NCBI RefSeq assembly: GCF_001865015.1 | Contig: NZ_MJGV01000035.1 | Coordinates: 25,179 to 89,178, forward strand | DNA from: Curtobacterium sp. MMLR14_010 | Lineage (GTDB): Bacteria; Actinomycetota; Actinomycetes; Actinomycetales; Microbacteriaceae | DNA length: 64,000 nucleotides | Direction: 5' to 3' | Shown: one piece after another, positions 31,367-38,361 of the stretch | Numbering within the stretch: the stretch's first letter is position 1 | Layout: each line of letters begins with the position of its first letter | Program-made: the position numbers and the translations under genes | The notes under the pieces: model-generated | Told to the model about the DNA's origin: nothing | Database searches by the model: none | What the model saw: only the letters and a program-made list of their open reading frames with translations

Positions 31367-32857
31367 CTACTCGGCTGCGGTGTCCGCGTCCTCGGCCTGG
31401 TCGACCGGCTCGGGCTGGATGCCCGCGGCGATCTTTTCGACGTCGGTCAGGCGGTGGCCCCATACTGCCAACTGGTTGAGGTACGCCGCACCCTCGGTGG
31501 TGGGGCGTCGCCACCACTCGCGGTTCGCCGCGTTCTCGAACGCGGACAGCACCACGGCGAGGGCGACGTGCGGTGCCTTCGCGGGGTGCTGCTCGACCCA
31601 CGTCGCGACCGTGTCAGCGCCGTAGCCGGTCCCTGACTCGATGCTGAGCAGATCGCGGACACCGCCGCTGTTGTCGGCGCGCATGGTCCACCCGTGGCGG
31701 GTGCCCGCGACGGCGGCGAACATGGTCCAGTCCTTCGGCAGCGTCTTGCGCTGCAGGAGCGACTTCACGAACTCGGTCCGGAGCGTGTCGGCCGCGTCCC
31801 ACGCCTTGTTGTTGGCGATCAGTTCCCGGCGCGCAGCCTTCTCGGCCTCCTTCTGCTCGGCGGCTTCTTCCTCGGTCAGTTCCGCCGCCGGGGCGGTGCT
31901 GAATGAGTACCGGGGGTACTTCACGTGGTGCGCCTCCGGGGTGGTGCACACCGCGACCGCGGTGTGCTCACCCCATGCCTGCAGGAACAGAGCGTGACCG
32001 GCGCAGCCGGTCGCGTGCGCTTCCGGGTCAAGGATGGGCCGGTCCTCGGCGTCGTCCTCGGCGTCGGTCAGGTTCGTCACGGCCGTGTAGTCGTCCTCGG
32101 TCGTGACGACGCGGACGCCCTTGGCTTCCCACTCCCCCGTGATCCGGGCCATGTCGGCCTTGCCCTGCCGGTCCTGCCGGATGCGCTCGGCGGTGAACGG
32201 CAGTTCTTCGGCGTAGCCCTCGTCCACGCAGCCCTGCAGTTCCGCGATGGCCTCCGGGTCGTCCTGGAACTCCGCGAACAGCAGTGCGTCGTCCAGGGTG
32301 AGCGCGGAGTCGGTCACGGCCTTCGTCGCGGCCTCCGACTTCGCGACGGCGAGGGTCGCCTTCACGGTGTCCCGCTTCGTGCCGGTCTCCTTGGCGATCG
32401 CGGTCGCGGACAGGCCCTCCAACTCCAACTGCCGGTACGCCTGCAGACGGTCGGCGTCGGTGAGGCCGACGCGGCGCTCGTTGGCGACCAACTGCTCCGC
32501 GATCCGGGCCGCGGTGCTGTCGCCGCGCTCGGTGATGAACACCGGGACGGTGGTCCCGGCCTCGCGGGCAGCGAGGACGCGCATCTGGCCGTCGCGGACG
32601 ACCACGGCCCCGTCGGCGTTGCGGTAGCCGATGGTCGGCAGGAGGACCCCGTGGCGCTTCACGGACGCCAGGAACGCGGGGTCGAGGTCGGCCGCGGTGC
32701 GGACGTTGTCCTCGATCATCACGTCCGCGGCGGGGACGTGCACCAGGTCGACGCCGGTAGCGGCGGGAGCCGCGTCGACCGGGGTCTCGATGGTGCTGTC
32801 CTCGGGCTGCGGCTGGTCCGTCAGGTGAGTAACGGCGATGTGTTCGGTGATGCTCAT
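31367..32857 (-). CDS. ParB/RepB/Spo0J-like nuclease-fold protein
   Basis: 496 residues. The ParB N-terminal domain (about 38-135) shows VPAADVMIEDNVRTAADLDP, GVLLPTIGYRNADGAVVVRD followed by GQMRVLAA, and VANERRVGLTDADRLQAYRQ; the GDGxxR-like and ANERR motifs are the ParB CTP/DNA region. A KorB/ParB HTH follows (LEGLSATAIAKETGTKRDTV). The long C-terminal part (from ~250), with a Glu/Ala-rich helix and Trp-containing motifs, is of unknown fold. It is 22 kb from parA, so it is probably not the partition partner. Such ParB-like proteins are frequent next to ardC in leading regions. Confidence 0.85.
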   Translation of the reverse strand: MSITEHIAVTHLTDQPQPEDSTIETPVDAAPAATGVDLVHVPAADVMIEDNVRTAADLDPAFLASVKRHGVLLPTIGYRNADGAVVVRDGQMRVLAAREAGTTVPVFITERGDSTAARIAEQLVANERRVGLTDADRLQAYRQLELEGLSATAIAKETGTKRDTVKATLAVAKSEAATKAVTDSALTLDDALLFAEFQDDPEAIAELQGCVDEGYAEELPFTAERIRQDRQGKADMARITGEWEAKGVRVVTTEDDYTAVTNLTDAEDDAEDRPILDPEAHATGCAGHALFLQAWGEHTAVAVCTTPEAHHVKYPRYSFSTAPAAELTEEEAAEQKEAEKAARRELIANNKAWDAADTLRTEFVKSLLQRKTLPKDWTMFAAVAGTRHGWTMRADNSGGVRDLLSIESGTGYGADTVATWVEQHPAKAPHVALAVVLSAFENAANREWWRRPTTEGAAYLNQLAVWGHRLTDVEKIAAGIQPEPVDQAEDADTAAE

Positions 32858-32881
32858 TGTTTTGCTACGCTTTCCGGTAGT

Positions 32882-32934
32882 GACCGGGTGCGGGTCCTGG
32901 CAATTAACGGTTGTCGGGAACTCCGCACCCGGTC
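32882..32934. promoter_or_regulatory. Conserved-loop hairpin upstream of the ParB-like gene (candidate ssDNA promoter)
   Basis: Perfect 12-base arms GACCGGGTGCGG (32882-32893) and CCGCACCCGGTC (32923-32934). The 29-base loop contains GGCAATTAACGGTTGTC (32899-32915), shared with the ardC hairpin. It ends 25 bases before the ParB-like start. A TCTTTTCT run follows on the plus strand, so a terminator role is an alternative. Confidence 0.6.
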
Positions 32935-32957
32935 TTTTCTATGGGTGCTGCGGTGTC

Positions 32958-33350
32958 TTACTGGTGGAGCGCGGCGGACAGTGCTTCCGCCCGTTCGAGC
33001 GCGGCATGTGCCTGCTCGAACGCGGCCGTGACCGCCTTGTACTGATCCGGTGACAGTGACCGAACGTCACCGGCACGGTCGGCGCTGAGGAACAGCACCG
33101 GGCCGTAGAGCGGGTCCGCGGTTCGGGATCGACCGAGCACGACCGCTGCGACGGTCGCAGCCGGGTTGACCTCGGCGGTGTACGCGCCGTTGTCATCGAC
33201 CCATGCCTCGATCCCGTTCGGGAGGCGGACCACGTCCACCACACCGCACCCGATCTGCGCTTGCAGGCCCGCGAGGACTGAGGTCCCCACATTCACCACG
33301 ACGCCGTCGGCGCGACCATCCGCGGTCGCTCGGATACCCATCAACTTCAT
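32958..33350 (-). CDS. DUF3846-like protein
   Basis: 130 residues from ATG 33350 (MKLMGIRATADGRADGVVVN). It has the DUF3846 pattern: VVRLPNGIEAWVDDNGAYTA, then NPAATVAAVVLG and YGPVLFLSADRAGDVRSLSP. DUF3846 proteins are small plasmid and phage proteins of unknown function, often near ardC. It shares the upstream leader and long hairpin (33371-33568) with two other small genes. Confidence 0.8.
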   Translation of the reverse strand: MKLMGIRATADGRADGVVVNVGTSVLAGLQAQIGCGVVDVVRLPNGIEAWVDDNGAYTAEVNPAATVAAVVLGRSRTADPLYGPVLFLSADRAGDVRSLSPDQYKAVTAAFEQAHAALERAEALSAALHQ

Positions 33351-33370
33351 GTGTTCTTCCTTCCCTCTCG

Positions 33371-33568
33371 TTGTTTGCCCGTGAAGGCACGTAGTGCCGA
33401 TCAGGGAGAAGGGCGCAGCGTCAACCCGGAGGGCGGTGGAGGAGAGAAGTTCCGGCCGAAATAAGGGAGCTTGCGACCGCGGCCGGAAGTTCTCGGGGGA
33501 GCCGGCGGCTTGCCGCTTGCGCTGTGGCCGCCGACCGTACAATCGCCGCAGGCTTCACGGGCAAACAA
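33371..33568. repeat. Long-range hairpin element, copy 3
   Basis: Outer arms TTGTTTGCCCGTGAAG (33371-33386) and CTTCACGGGCAAACAA (33553-33568) pair perfectly over 16 bases. Relative to copies 1 and 2 both arms have changed together (extra C with extra G, T-run with A-run interruptions). Inside, GAGAAGTTCCGGCC pairs with GGCCGGAAGTTCTC with one mismatch. It stands directly upstream of the 33350 gene. Confidence 0.85.
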
Positions 33569-33884
33569 CGAACCCGCAGGGTTCAAAGCGCAGCGCCGGC
33601 TTGCCGGCTCAGATCGGTCAATGCAGTCCGCCGTAGGCGGTCCGCTGAGATCAGGACAGTCCGCCGGCGGCGGTCCGATCAGGATCCAGCTCGAGCAGCT
33701 CGCCGGCGTGCGAGGCCGGAGCGTGAAGCGGCCCCGGCCTGTTGGGGGGAACAGAACCGGGGCCGACTGCAGCTCGAGCTGATTTTGGGGGGCTGCTCGA
33801 GCCGCGGCGCCTGGAACCGTTGGGGGAACAGGTCCAAGCGTGGGCCACGGTACGCGCACCCTCCGACGCCAACAACGGCGGCCG
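33569..33884. other. Intergenic region, hairpins but no gene
   Basis: Several stems with short loops (AACCC-GCA-GGGTT, GCCGGC-TT-GCCGGC, CCGCC-GTA-GGCGG) in the first half. The second half is unstructured, with two GTTGGGGG-type runs. No coding frame has support. Confidence 0.45.
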
Positions 33885-34160
33885 CTATGGGGTGGCTGGG
33901 ATCTCCGTGCGGTGCTTCACAGCGGCCCGCCACACCCAGGCCGCGGTAGCGGCCTGGCCACTCCCCCACTCGATCAGGACCGCGTCGGAGCTCGCGGCGA
34001 TCGCCGCCGCGTCGACGCGATGATCCTGACCGTCATAGGTGCGGATCCACGCCCGCACGGGCGCCGGCGGCACGACGTCGGCGACGAGCTCGCCACGGGC
34101 CTCTCTGGGCAGTGACACGGCCTCGTCGGGCAGCCAGCGGTCTCGCCGGCGCCGAGCCAT
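33885..34160 (-). CDS. Hypothetical small protein
   Basis: 91 residues from ATG 34160, overlapping the last base of the upstream gene's stop. The N-terminus is basic (MARRRRDRWLPDEAVSLPRE), followed by VPPAPVRAWIRTYDGQDHRV and AIAASSDAVLIEWGSGQAAT, which looks like a small beta-rich fold with WVWRAAVKHRTEI at the end. No family is recognised. Confidence 0.7.
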   Translation of the reverse strand: MARRRRDRWLPDEAVSLPREARGELVADVVPPAPVRAWIRTYDGQDHRVDAAAIAASSDAVLIEWGSGQAATAAWVWRAAVKHRTEIPATP

Positions 34161-34444
34161 CAGCGGCGCCCCTGCGGCCGGAGTGACCGCTTCTTGAGTC
34201 TGTCCATGGGGACCCAGACGTGGTGAACGAAACCCATGTGCACGAGCTGCACGTAGACCACGTCGCCGTCGGCCTGCTCGACGAACCCGGGACACGTCTG
34301 CGGGCCCGACCGGGTGAACTCCACCTGCACCCACACCGCCGGGTACCCCGACACCCGGTCCGGCGCCGGCGGCGCGTCGATACCGAGCGGCTGGTCCTCG
34401 GGGGGATCTGGGTGGATGGGCGGACTCCACCGGTGTTCGGGCAT
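34160..34444 (-). CDS. Hypothetical small protein
   Basis: 94 residues from ATG 34444 (MPEHRWSPPIHPDPPEDQPL). A GTG at 34474 would add ten residues but falls in a 20-bp palindrome, so the ATG is preferred. Pro-rich start, then SGYPAVWVQVEFTRSGPQTC and DVVYVQLVHMGFVHHVWVPM, a compact beta-rich domain. It is coupled to the downstream gene by a one-base stop/start overlap. Confidence 0.7.
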   Translation of the reverse strand: MPEHRWSPPIHPDPPEDQPLGIDAPPAPDRVSGYPAVWVQVEFTRSGPQTCPGFVEQADGDVVYVQLVHMGFVHHVWVPMDRLKKRSLRPQGRR

Positions 34445-34467
34445 GACGCCGATGATCGCGGCCACCG

Positions 34468-34487
34468 CCGACACCTGCAGGTGTCGG
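34468..34487. promoter_or_regulatory. 20-bp perfect palindrome between divergent genes
   Basis: CCGACACCTG/CAGGTGTCGG without spacer lies between the genes starting at 34444 (minus) and 34510 (plus). Symmetry and place suggest an operator. No regulator for it is identified. Confidence 0.55.
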
Positions 34488-34509
34488 AGCTCGACGCGAA
34501 GATGGGGAC

Positions 34510-34812
34510 ATGACCACCGTGCGCGGCCTCATCCGCTCGACAGCCACCATCACCGCCGACGGCCACGCGGACGATCAGAGCACAGCGCGTGAGCGCGCCG
34601 TCGCCGGCCTGGATCTCACCACGCACGAACTGGTGCAGGCGAACACCCTGACCGCGAAGGCGTCGGGTGACATCACGATCCGCGCCGTGGCGCGGTCCAG
34701 GGACGTCCGCCCGCTCGAGGCGACCGGGACGAACTACCCCGCCGCGATGACCGTCTGCCGACAGAGCATCCCCGACGGGTGGATCAGCCTGCACGTCCTC
34801 GTCGACGAGTAG
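34510..34812 (+). CDS. Hypothetical small protein
   Basis: 100 residues (MTTVRGLIRSTATITADGHA). Mixed alpha/beta composition with HELVQANTLTAKASGDITIR and a C-terminal PDGWISLHVLVDE strand. It is divergent from the 34444 gene across a palindrome. No family is recognised. Confidence 0.7.
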   Translation: MTTVRGLIRSTATITADGHADDQSTARERAVAGLDLTTHELVQANTLTAKASGDITIRAVARSRDVRPLEATGTNYPAAMTVCRQSIPDGWISLHVLVDE

Positions 34813-34821
34813 GTGCGCCGG

Positions 34822-35010
34822 TCACGGCCGCCGGCGCCGGTCGTCCTGCACCTGACCGACCAGGCTCAAAGTGCGCTGCAGCGCCGCCTCGGTCACTGGG
34901 TAGTCGGCCGCGGAGCGGTCGAGCAGATTCAGCTCCTTGATCGCACGACGGCGCGCGGCCGCGAGCTCATCGACGGTGAGCCACCGCAGCGCCTCGAGCT
35001 CTTCGTCCAC
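34822..35010 (-). CDS. Hypothetical small protein
   Basis: 62 residues from GTG 35010 (VDEELEALRWLTVDELAAAR). Helical throughout (RRRAIKELNLLDRSAADYPV, TEAALQRTLSLVGQVQDDRR). It is convergent with the 34510 gene, 9 bp apart. No family is recognised. Confidence 0.55.
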   Translation of the reverse strand: MDEELEALRWLTVDELAAARRRAIKELNLLDRSAADYPVTEAALQRTLSLVGQVQDDRRRRP

Positions 35011-35161
35011 GAGGCGTGAGCGTACCCGCGGACCGACGTGCCACCCTGTCGAAACCCAGCCACCTCGAGCGGCGGCAGATGACGTCGACTACGTGACCAC
35101 GACCCCTCCGATGGCCTGCGTAGCGCAGCGAAGACAGGGCGCAGCCGCGCAGCGGCCCACG

Positions 35162-35758
35162 TCAGACTCGCGTCAGGCCGCTCAGGCCGCTCAGGCGACG
35201 CCACAGCGGAACCTCGTCGGAGCGCCACTCCTCGAGCGAGCGGACGTTCAAGCCGCGCGCGTCGACGGTGAGCTCCTTCTCGAACCCGTCCATGTACCGC
35301 GCGTACACGCGATCGCTCGGGATACGGGCGACCCACACGGTTGCCGAGTGGTCGCCTGGGGCCTGGCGGTCACGGGCGAAGTACCGAGCCTGCTCGACGT
35401 CGAGGGTCCACGACAAGCCCTCTCGGTTCGCCTCCGTCGCGCCCCGGTACGCCACCCGCGTTCCCCGCCGTGGTCGCTGCACGACCATGTCCTCGGTGTA
35501 CTCGGCGCACTCGAACATCGCTCGCCACACCTCGATCGGAACGGGGGAATGACCGAGCCGATAACGCCACATCCTCGGTAGGAAGAACGTCAGCATCCCG
35601 GGGGTCAGCGATCCCGATTTGAACCGCTCGACGACCGCTGACTCAGGTGCGAGGTTGCCGGTCTCGTTCACCAACCGGACGATGCCGGCGAACTCATCGT
35701 CTGACAACACCAGGCGCGCCCGCGCAGCCATCTCGCGCACATCGCTCTCCGCGACCAT
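35162..35758 (-). CDS. ADP-ribosyltransferase-like protein
   Basis: 198 residues. The N-terminal part is helical (VREMAARARLVLSDDEFAGI, WRAMFECAEYTEDMVVQRPR). The second half looks like an ART fold: TRVAYRGATEANREGLSWTL gives the strand-arginine and the G-SWT element, DVEQARYFARDR the following helix, and VWVARIPSDRVYARYMDGFE a strand with acidic residues where the catalytic Glu would sit (for example FEKE). This pattern is seen in phage and plasmid ART-like proteins, some of which modify host proteins. The assignment is by motif order only. Confidence 0.6.
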   Translation of the reverse strand: MVAESDVREMAARARLVLSDDEFAGIVRLVNETGNLAPESAVVERFKSGSLTPGMLTFFLPRMWRYRLGHSPVPIEVWRAMFECAEYTEDMVVQRPRRGTRVAYRGATEANREGLSWTLDVEQARYFARDRQAPGDHSATVWVARIPSDRVYARYMDGFEKELTVDARGLNVRSLEEWRSDEVPLWRRLSGLSGLTRV

Positions 35759-35781
35759 GTCCCTCTCCCCTGCTCAGGTTC

Positions 35782-36030
35782 CTAGTTGTCTTTGCCGAGT
35801 CCCGGCAGCCCGCCGCCCAAAGCTCGGACAGACTTCCCCTTGTGTGACCGTCGCGGCTTCTTCTTCGGCTTCGCAACGGGCTGCGTTCCGTTCTCGCACC
35901 GGAGATGGCTCGATGGCACCTTGTGCCGCTCGAACCCACGGGCGACCCCATCCACGATGACGACCCGAACCAGTGCGCCGCACGACCCGCAGCGCTCGTA
36001 GCCGTCAGGCTTCTGTACGGGGCGCTTCAT
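35782..36030 (-). CDS. Small zinc-ribbon-like protein
   Basis: 82 residues from ATG 36030 (MKRPVQKPDGYERCGSCGAL). CGSC near the start and a further Cys (HLRCENG) give a half zinc ribbon, followed by a very basic tail (PVAKPKKKPRRSHKGKSVRA). It probably binds nucleic acid. It ends 24 bp before the start region of the next leftward gene at 35758, so they may be co-transcribed. Confidence 0.6.
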   Translation of the reverse strand: MKRPVQKPDGYERCGSCGALVRVVIVDGVARGFERHKVPSSHLRCENGTQPVAKPKKKPRRSHKGKSVRALGGGLPGLGKDN

Positions 36031-36043
36031 GCGGTGACTCAAC

Positions 36044-36069
36044 GGGGAGGGGCGATTCCGCCCCTCCCC
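36044..36069. terminator. Hairpin terminator candidate
   Basis: Perfect 10-base arms GGGGAGGGGC (36044-36053) and GCCCCTCCCC (36060-36069). It lies 22 bases downstream of the two micro-genes and 14 bases before the zinc-ribbon gene start. No T-run. Confidence 0.55.
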
Positions 36070-36090
36070 ATTGCACGCGCTAGCTGGCCG

Positions 36091-36210
36091 CTACTTGGCC
36101 TGCTTCGGTGGCTTGATCTGCGACGAGGGCGGTCGCACGACTGGCGGGCGCTGCACGTTGGCTGGCTGAATGCCGAACTGCCCATCCGGCTTCCGTGCCT
36201 CGTCCGTCAC
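36091..36210 (-). CDS. 39-residue micro-protein with PPKQAK tail
   Basis: Starts at GTG 36210, overlapping the preceding stop by GTGA. The sequence opens VTDEARKPDGQFGIQPANVQ and closes with SSQIKPPKQAK. The end resembles that of the upstream micro-protein (SQIQPPSTPKQQAK), so the two are probably diverged relatives. Pro/Gln-rich and probably unstructured; function unknown. Confidence 0.5.
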   Translation of the reverse strand: MTDEARKPDGQFGIQPANVQRPPVVRPPSSQIKPPKQAK

Positions 36211-36365
36211 TTTGCCTGCTGCTTCGGCGTCGACGGCGGCTGAATCTGGGACGTGGACGTCCGCGTTGCAGGGCGGTACTGCACTCGAGCAGCCTGCATG
36301 CCACGTTCAGTGAGCCGCGAGCTCGCCGCGGACTTCCGGTACGTACCCTTCGCTGTCTTCGCCAT
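36207..36365 (-). CDS. 52-residue basic micro-protein
   Basis: Starts at ATG 36365 with an excellent GGAGGAGG ribosome binding site six to ten bases upstream. The sequence opens MAKTAKGTYRKSAASSRLTE, is basic, and closes SQIQPPSTPKQQAK. It is coupled to the next micro-gene by a 4-base overlap. It is small and positively charged; a DNA-binding or regulatory role is possible but not shown. Confidence 0.6.
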   Translation of the reverse strand: MAKTAKGTYRKSAASSRLTERGMQAARVQYRPATRTSTSQIQPPSTPKQQAK

Positions 36366-36406
36366 GCTGCGCCTCCTCCTAGCATTATCACCGGGAGAGG
36401 GGTCCG

Positions 36407-37099
36407 ATGCCTACAAGTGCGCTGGGGGTTGCCTTCTACGTCTTCGCCCTGTTCCCCGGGGTTGCCTTCATCTTCGCCCGGGAGGGCCACCAGCCGGCGG
36501 TCAAGCGGTCGGTACTGCGGGAGACCGCAGCGTTAGTGTTCGTGAGCGCTGTCTGTGATGCGATCATCGCAGCCGCCGTCGCGTTTGTCTCAATCTGGTG
36601 GGGCACGCTCCGCTCGCGACTCGGCGAGGTCCTCAGCGGAGATCTCGGCTGGGTGCAGAACAACGTGCCGGCCTCCGTCTTCATCGCCATCGGCACAGCT
36701 GGCCTCGCAACCCTGCTGGGCTACTTCCTTGGCTCACAGTGGGCAGATACACACGGTCTGCGCCGTATCTGGAAGTCCGCGATCCCCCGGGACACCTCAG
36801 CGTGGAAGAAGCTCTTCGATGCTGCACCCGACAACACAGTCGTGCAGGTGGCCGTGATCCTGAAATCCGGCGCCTGGGTCAGTGGTGAGCTCTACGAGTT
36901 CGACGCAGACCCCGACCCGCACCCTCATCGCGCGATCGTGCTGACACAGCCTCAGTACAAACCCTCCGACAGTGACGACGCTGCCCCGCTCGAGGGCGTC
37001 GACTGGATCGTGATCGAAGCCGGCGATATCGAGCAGCTTCAGGCTGCCTTCGTCGAGGTCGAAGAGCTCGAGGACACTTCCGACGACGGCGACAACTAG
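36407..37099 (+). CDS. DUF6338-like membrane protein
   Basis: 230 residues. Membrane segments at about 5-24 (LGVAFYVFALFPGVAFIFAR), 40-65 (AALVFVSAVCDAIIAAAVAF and SIWWG) and 88-108 (VFIAIGTAGLATLLGYFLGS). The cytoplasmic C-terminal half begins WKKLFDAAPDNTVVQVAVIL and has a SH3-like strand set (KSGAWVSGELYEFDADPDPH, VDWIVIEAGDIEQL). This matches DUF6338 proteins. The gene runs into the convergent 37096-37479 gene with a 4-base overlap and lies 0.4 kb from the TIR gene, which suggests a defence-type neighbourhood. Confidence 0.75.
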   Translation: MPTSALGVAFYVFALFPGVAFIFAREGHQPAVKRSVLRETAALVFVSAVCDAIIAAAVAFVSIWWGTLRSRLGEVLSGDLGWVQNNVPASVFIAIGTAGLATLLGYFLGSQWADTHGLRRIWKSAIPRDTSAWKKLFDAAPDNTVVQVAVILKSGAWVSGELYEFDADPDPHPHRAIVLTQPQYKPSDSDDAAPLEGVDWIVIEAGDIEQLQAAFVEVEELEDTSDDGDN

Positions 37100-37479
37100 A
37101 CCCCCTCGAGGCCCTTGATCGCGGTCTCGAGCTGGTCGCGTCGGCCGAACGGGTCGGCGACTCCACTCACCAAGCCGAAGTCGCCGAAGTAAAACCGCCG
37201 CGCTAGCTTGAGGACCTCTCGGGCGACCCCGTCCGTGTCGGTCGGGGCCAACGTGGACTCAAAGACGTACTGCGGCTCGATGCGCCCGGTGGTGACACTG
37301 ACGACCGAAACAGACCAGCGAACCTCCTTCTGCACGAGAAGCGCGCTGCTGTCGTCGAGCTCGACCATTACGTTGCGCTGGTTCTCGTCGTCGTGCTCGA
37401 TGCGCCCGACCGTCGTCGTGAGGAAGGGTGCGGCCCCCGAAATTGCGCTGGCGACAGCGAGCGCCTCGAACTCATCCAT
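37096..37479 (-). CDS. Hypothetical protein
   Basis: 127 residues (MDEFEALAVASAISGAAPFL). Beta-rich (RNVMVELDDSSALLVQKEVR, WSVSVVSVTTGRIEPQYVFE) with a C-terminal helical segment (VAREVLKLARRFYFGDFGLV). It follows the TIR gene in the same direction with only a 12-bp gap, so it may be its co-transcribed partner. No family is recognised. Confidence 0.75.
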   Translation of the reverse strand: MDEFEALAVASAISGAAPFLTTTVGRIEHDDENQRNVMVELDDSSALLVQKEVRWSVSVVSVTTGRIEPQYVFESTLAPTDTDGVAREVLKLARRFYFGDFGLVSGVADPFGRRDQLETAIKGLEGV

Positions 37480-37491
37480 GGCTACTTCCCC

Positions 37492-38262
37492 TTAGCCGGC
37501 TGAAGCCGAGCTCAGTGCGTCAGCTTCTTCGCCGTTGAGCTCACCGACAAGCTCGGCAATTTTCTCCGCGATGACCGCCAACGAGTCTTCCTTCGTACTC
37601 AGCCCGCCGCGGGAAGCGAGCATCGGGCTCACCTGGTCCAACTCCTCGAAGGACACACCATGCAGTACAGGCACCAACAGGCTCCGGCGCAGCAGTGCGC
37701 TGAGTTCACTGCTTGCCACGCTGCGGTCGGTTCGAAGCTTGTCGAGCATCGCCGGCGTCACGAGCACGATTCCGATGCGCGAGGTCGCAAGCCCCTTGTC
37801 GATGGCCACCCGCATGTCGGTGCCGAGCTTCAGTGTGACCTCGCTGAACCAGACCGACACCTCCTCGCCGCGGAGCAAGTCGTAGAGGTCCGTCGCGTCC
37901 GCCTGGCGATCCGGCCACGCGTGGCAGAGAAATACGTCGTGCACCTGCGTGCGCGTCACAACTGCTGCACGGACTGACTCGAGGTCGCGCACTTCCTGCG
38001 CCGTGTACGAGACGGAAGACGTACTCGGCTGCCAAGACGGCCGGGCCGTACGCCGGCTCCCTCCCCCGCCACTGCTACTGCCGCTGCCGCTGCCACCGCG
38101 ACTGGTACCGGCGCTGCTCCGCACCTGAGCGGCCGGTGTCGGGAAGGGCGAATACGGGCGTGGCGGCGAGTAGCTGTACCGTCCGCGCCGTCCACAAGAC
38201 GGGCATGCAGCTGCAGCTGCTGAGGACCGGTGACCCCGAACGGGCGCAGTGCAGTAAGACAT
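37492..38262 (-). CDS. TIR domain protein with N-terminal zinc-ribbon-like leader
   Basis: 256 residues from ATG 38262 (starts at 38292 or 38301 are possible). The N-terminus has CTAP and CPSCGRRG cysteines, then a Ser/Gly/Pro-rich linker to about residue 85. The TIR domain (about 107-235) shows VHDVFLCHAWPDRQADATDL, EVSVWFSEVTLKLGTDMRVA with the putative NADase glutamate E141, and SRIGIVLVTPAML. Bacterial TIR proteins hydrolyse NAD or make signalling nucleotides in phage defence. The direct downstream gene is of unknown function. Target and trigger are unknown. Confidence 0.85.
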   Translation of the reverse strand: MSYCTAPVRGHRSSAAAAACPSCGRRGRYSYSPPRPYSPFPTPAAQVRSSAGTSRGGSGSGSSSGGGGSRRTARPSWQPSTSSVSYTAQEVRDLESVRAAVVTRTQVHDVFLCHAWPDRQADATDLYDLLRGEEVSVWFSEVTLKLGTDMRVAIDKGLATSRIGIVLVTPAMLDKLRTDRSVASSELSALLRRSLLVPVLHGVSFEELDQVSPMLASRGGLSTKEDSLAVIAEKIAELVGELNGEEADALSSASAG

Positions 38263-38361
38263 GTCAGTGATCGTATCCACGGCAACCGACATTGGGAACA
38301 CAGCCCGAGCAGTCTCAACAGACGATAGGCAACCGGACGGCTCACCACATCGCTTGGATGA

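Noticed and set aside
31367..32857. ParB-like protein as partner of ParA
   Set aside because: It is 22 kb from parA, and parA already has a small partner gene directly behind it.
28489..33884. Repeated structured sequences considered as a CRISPR array
   Set aside because: Only three copies, 2-3 kb apart, no regular spacers and no cas gene in the window.
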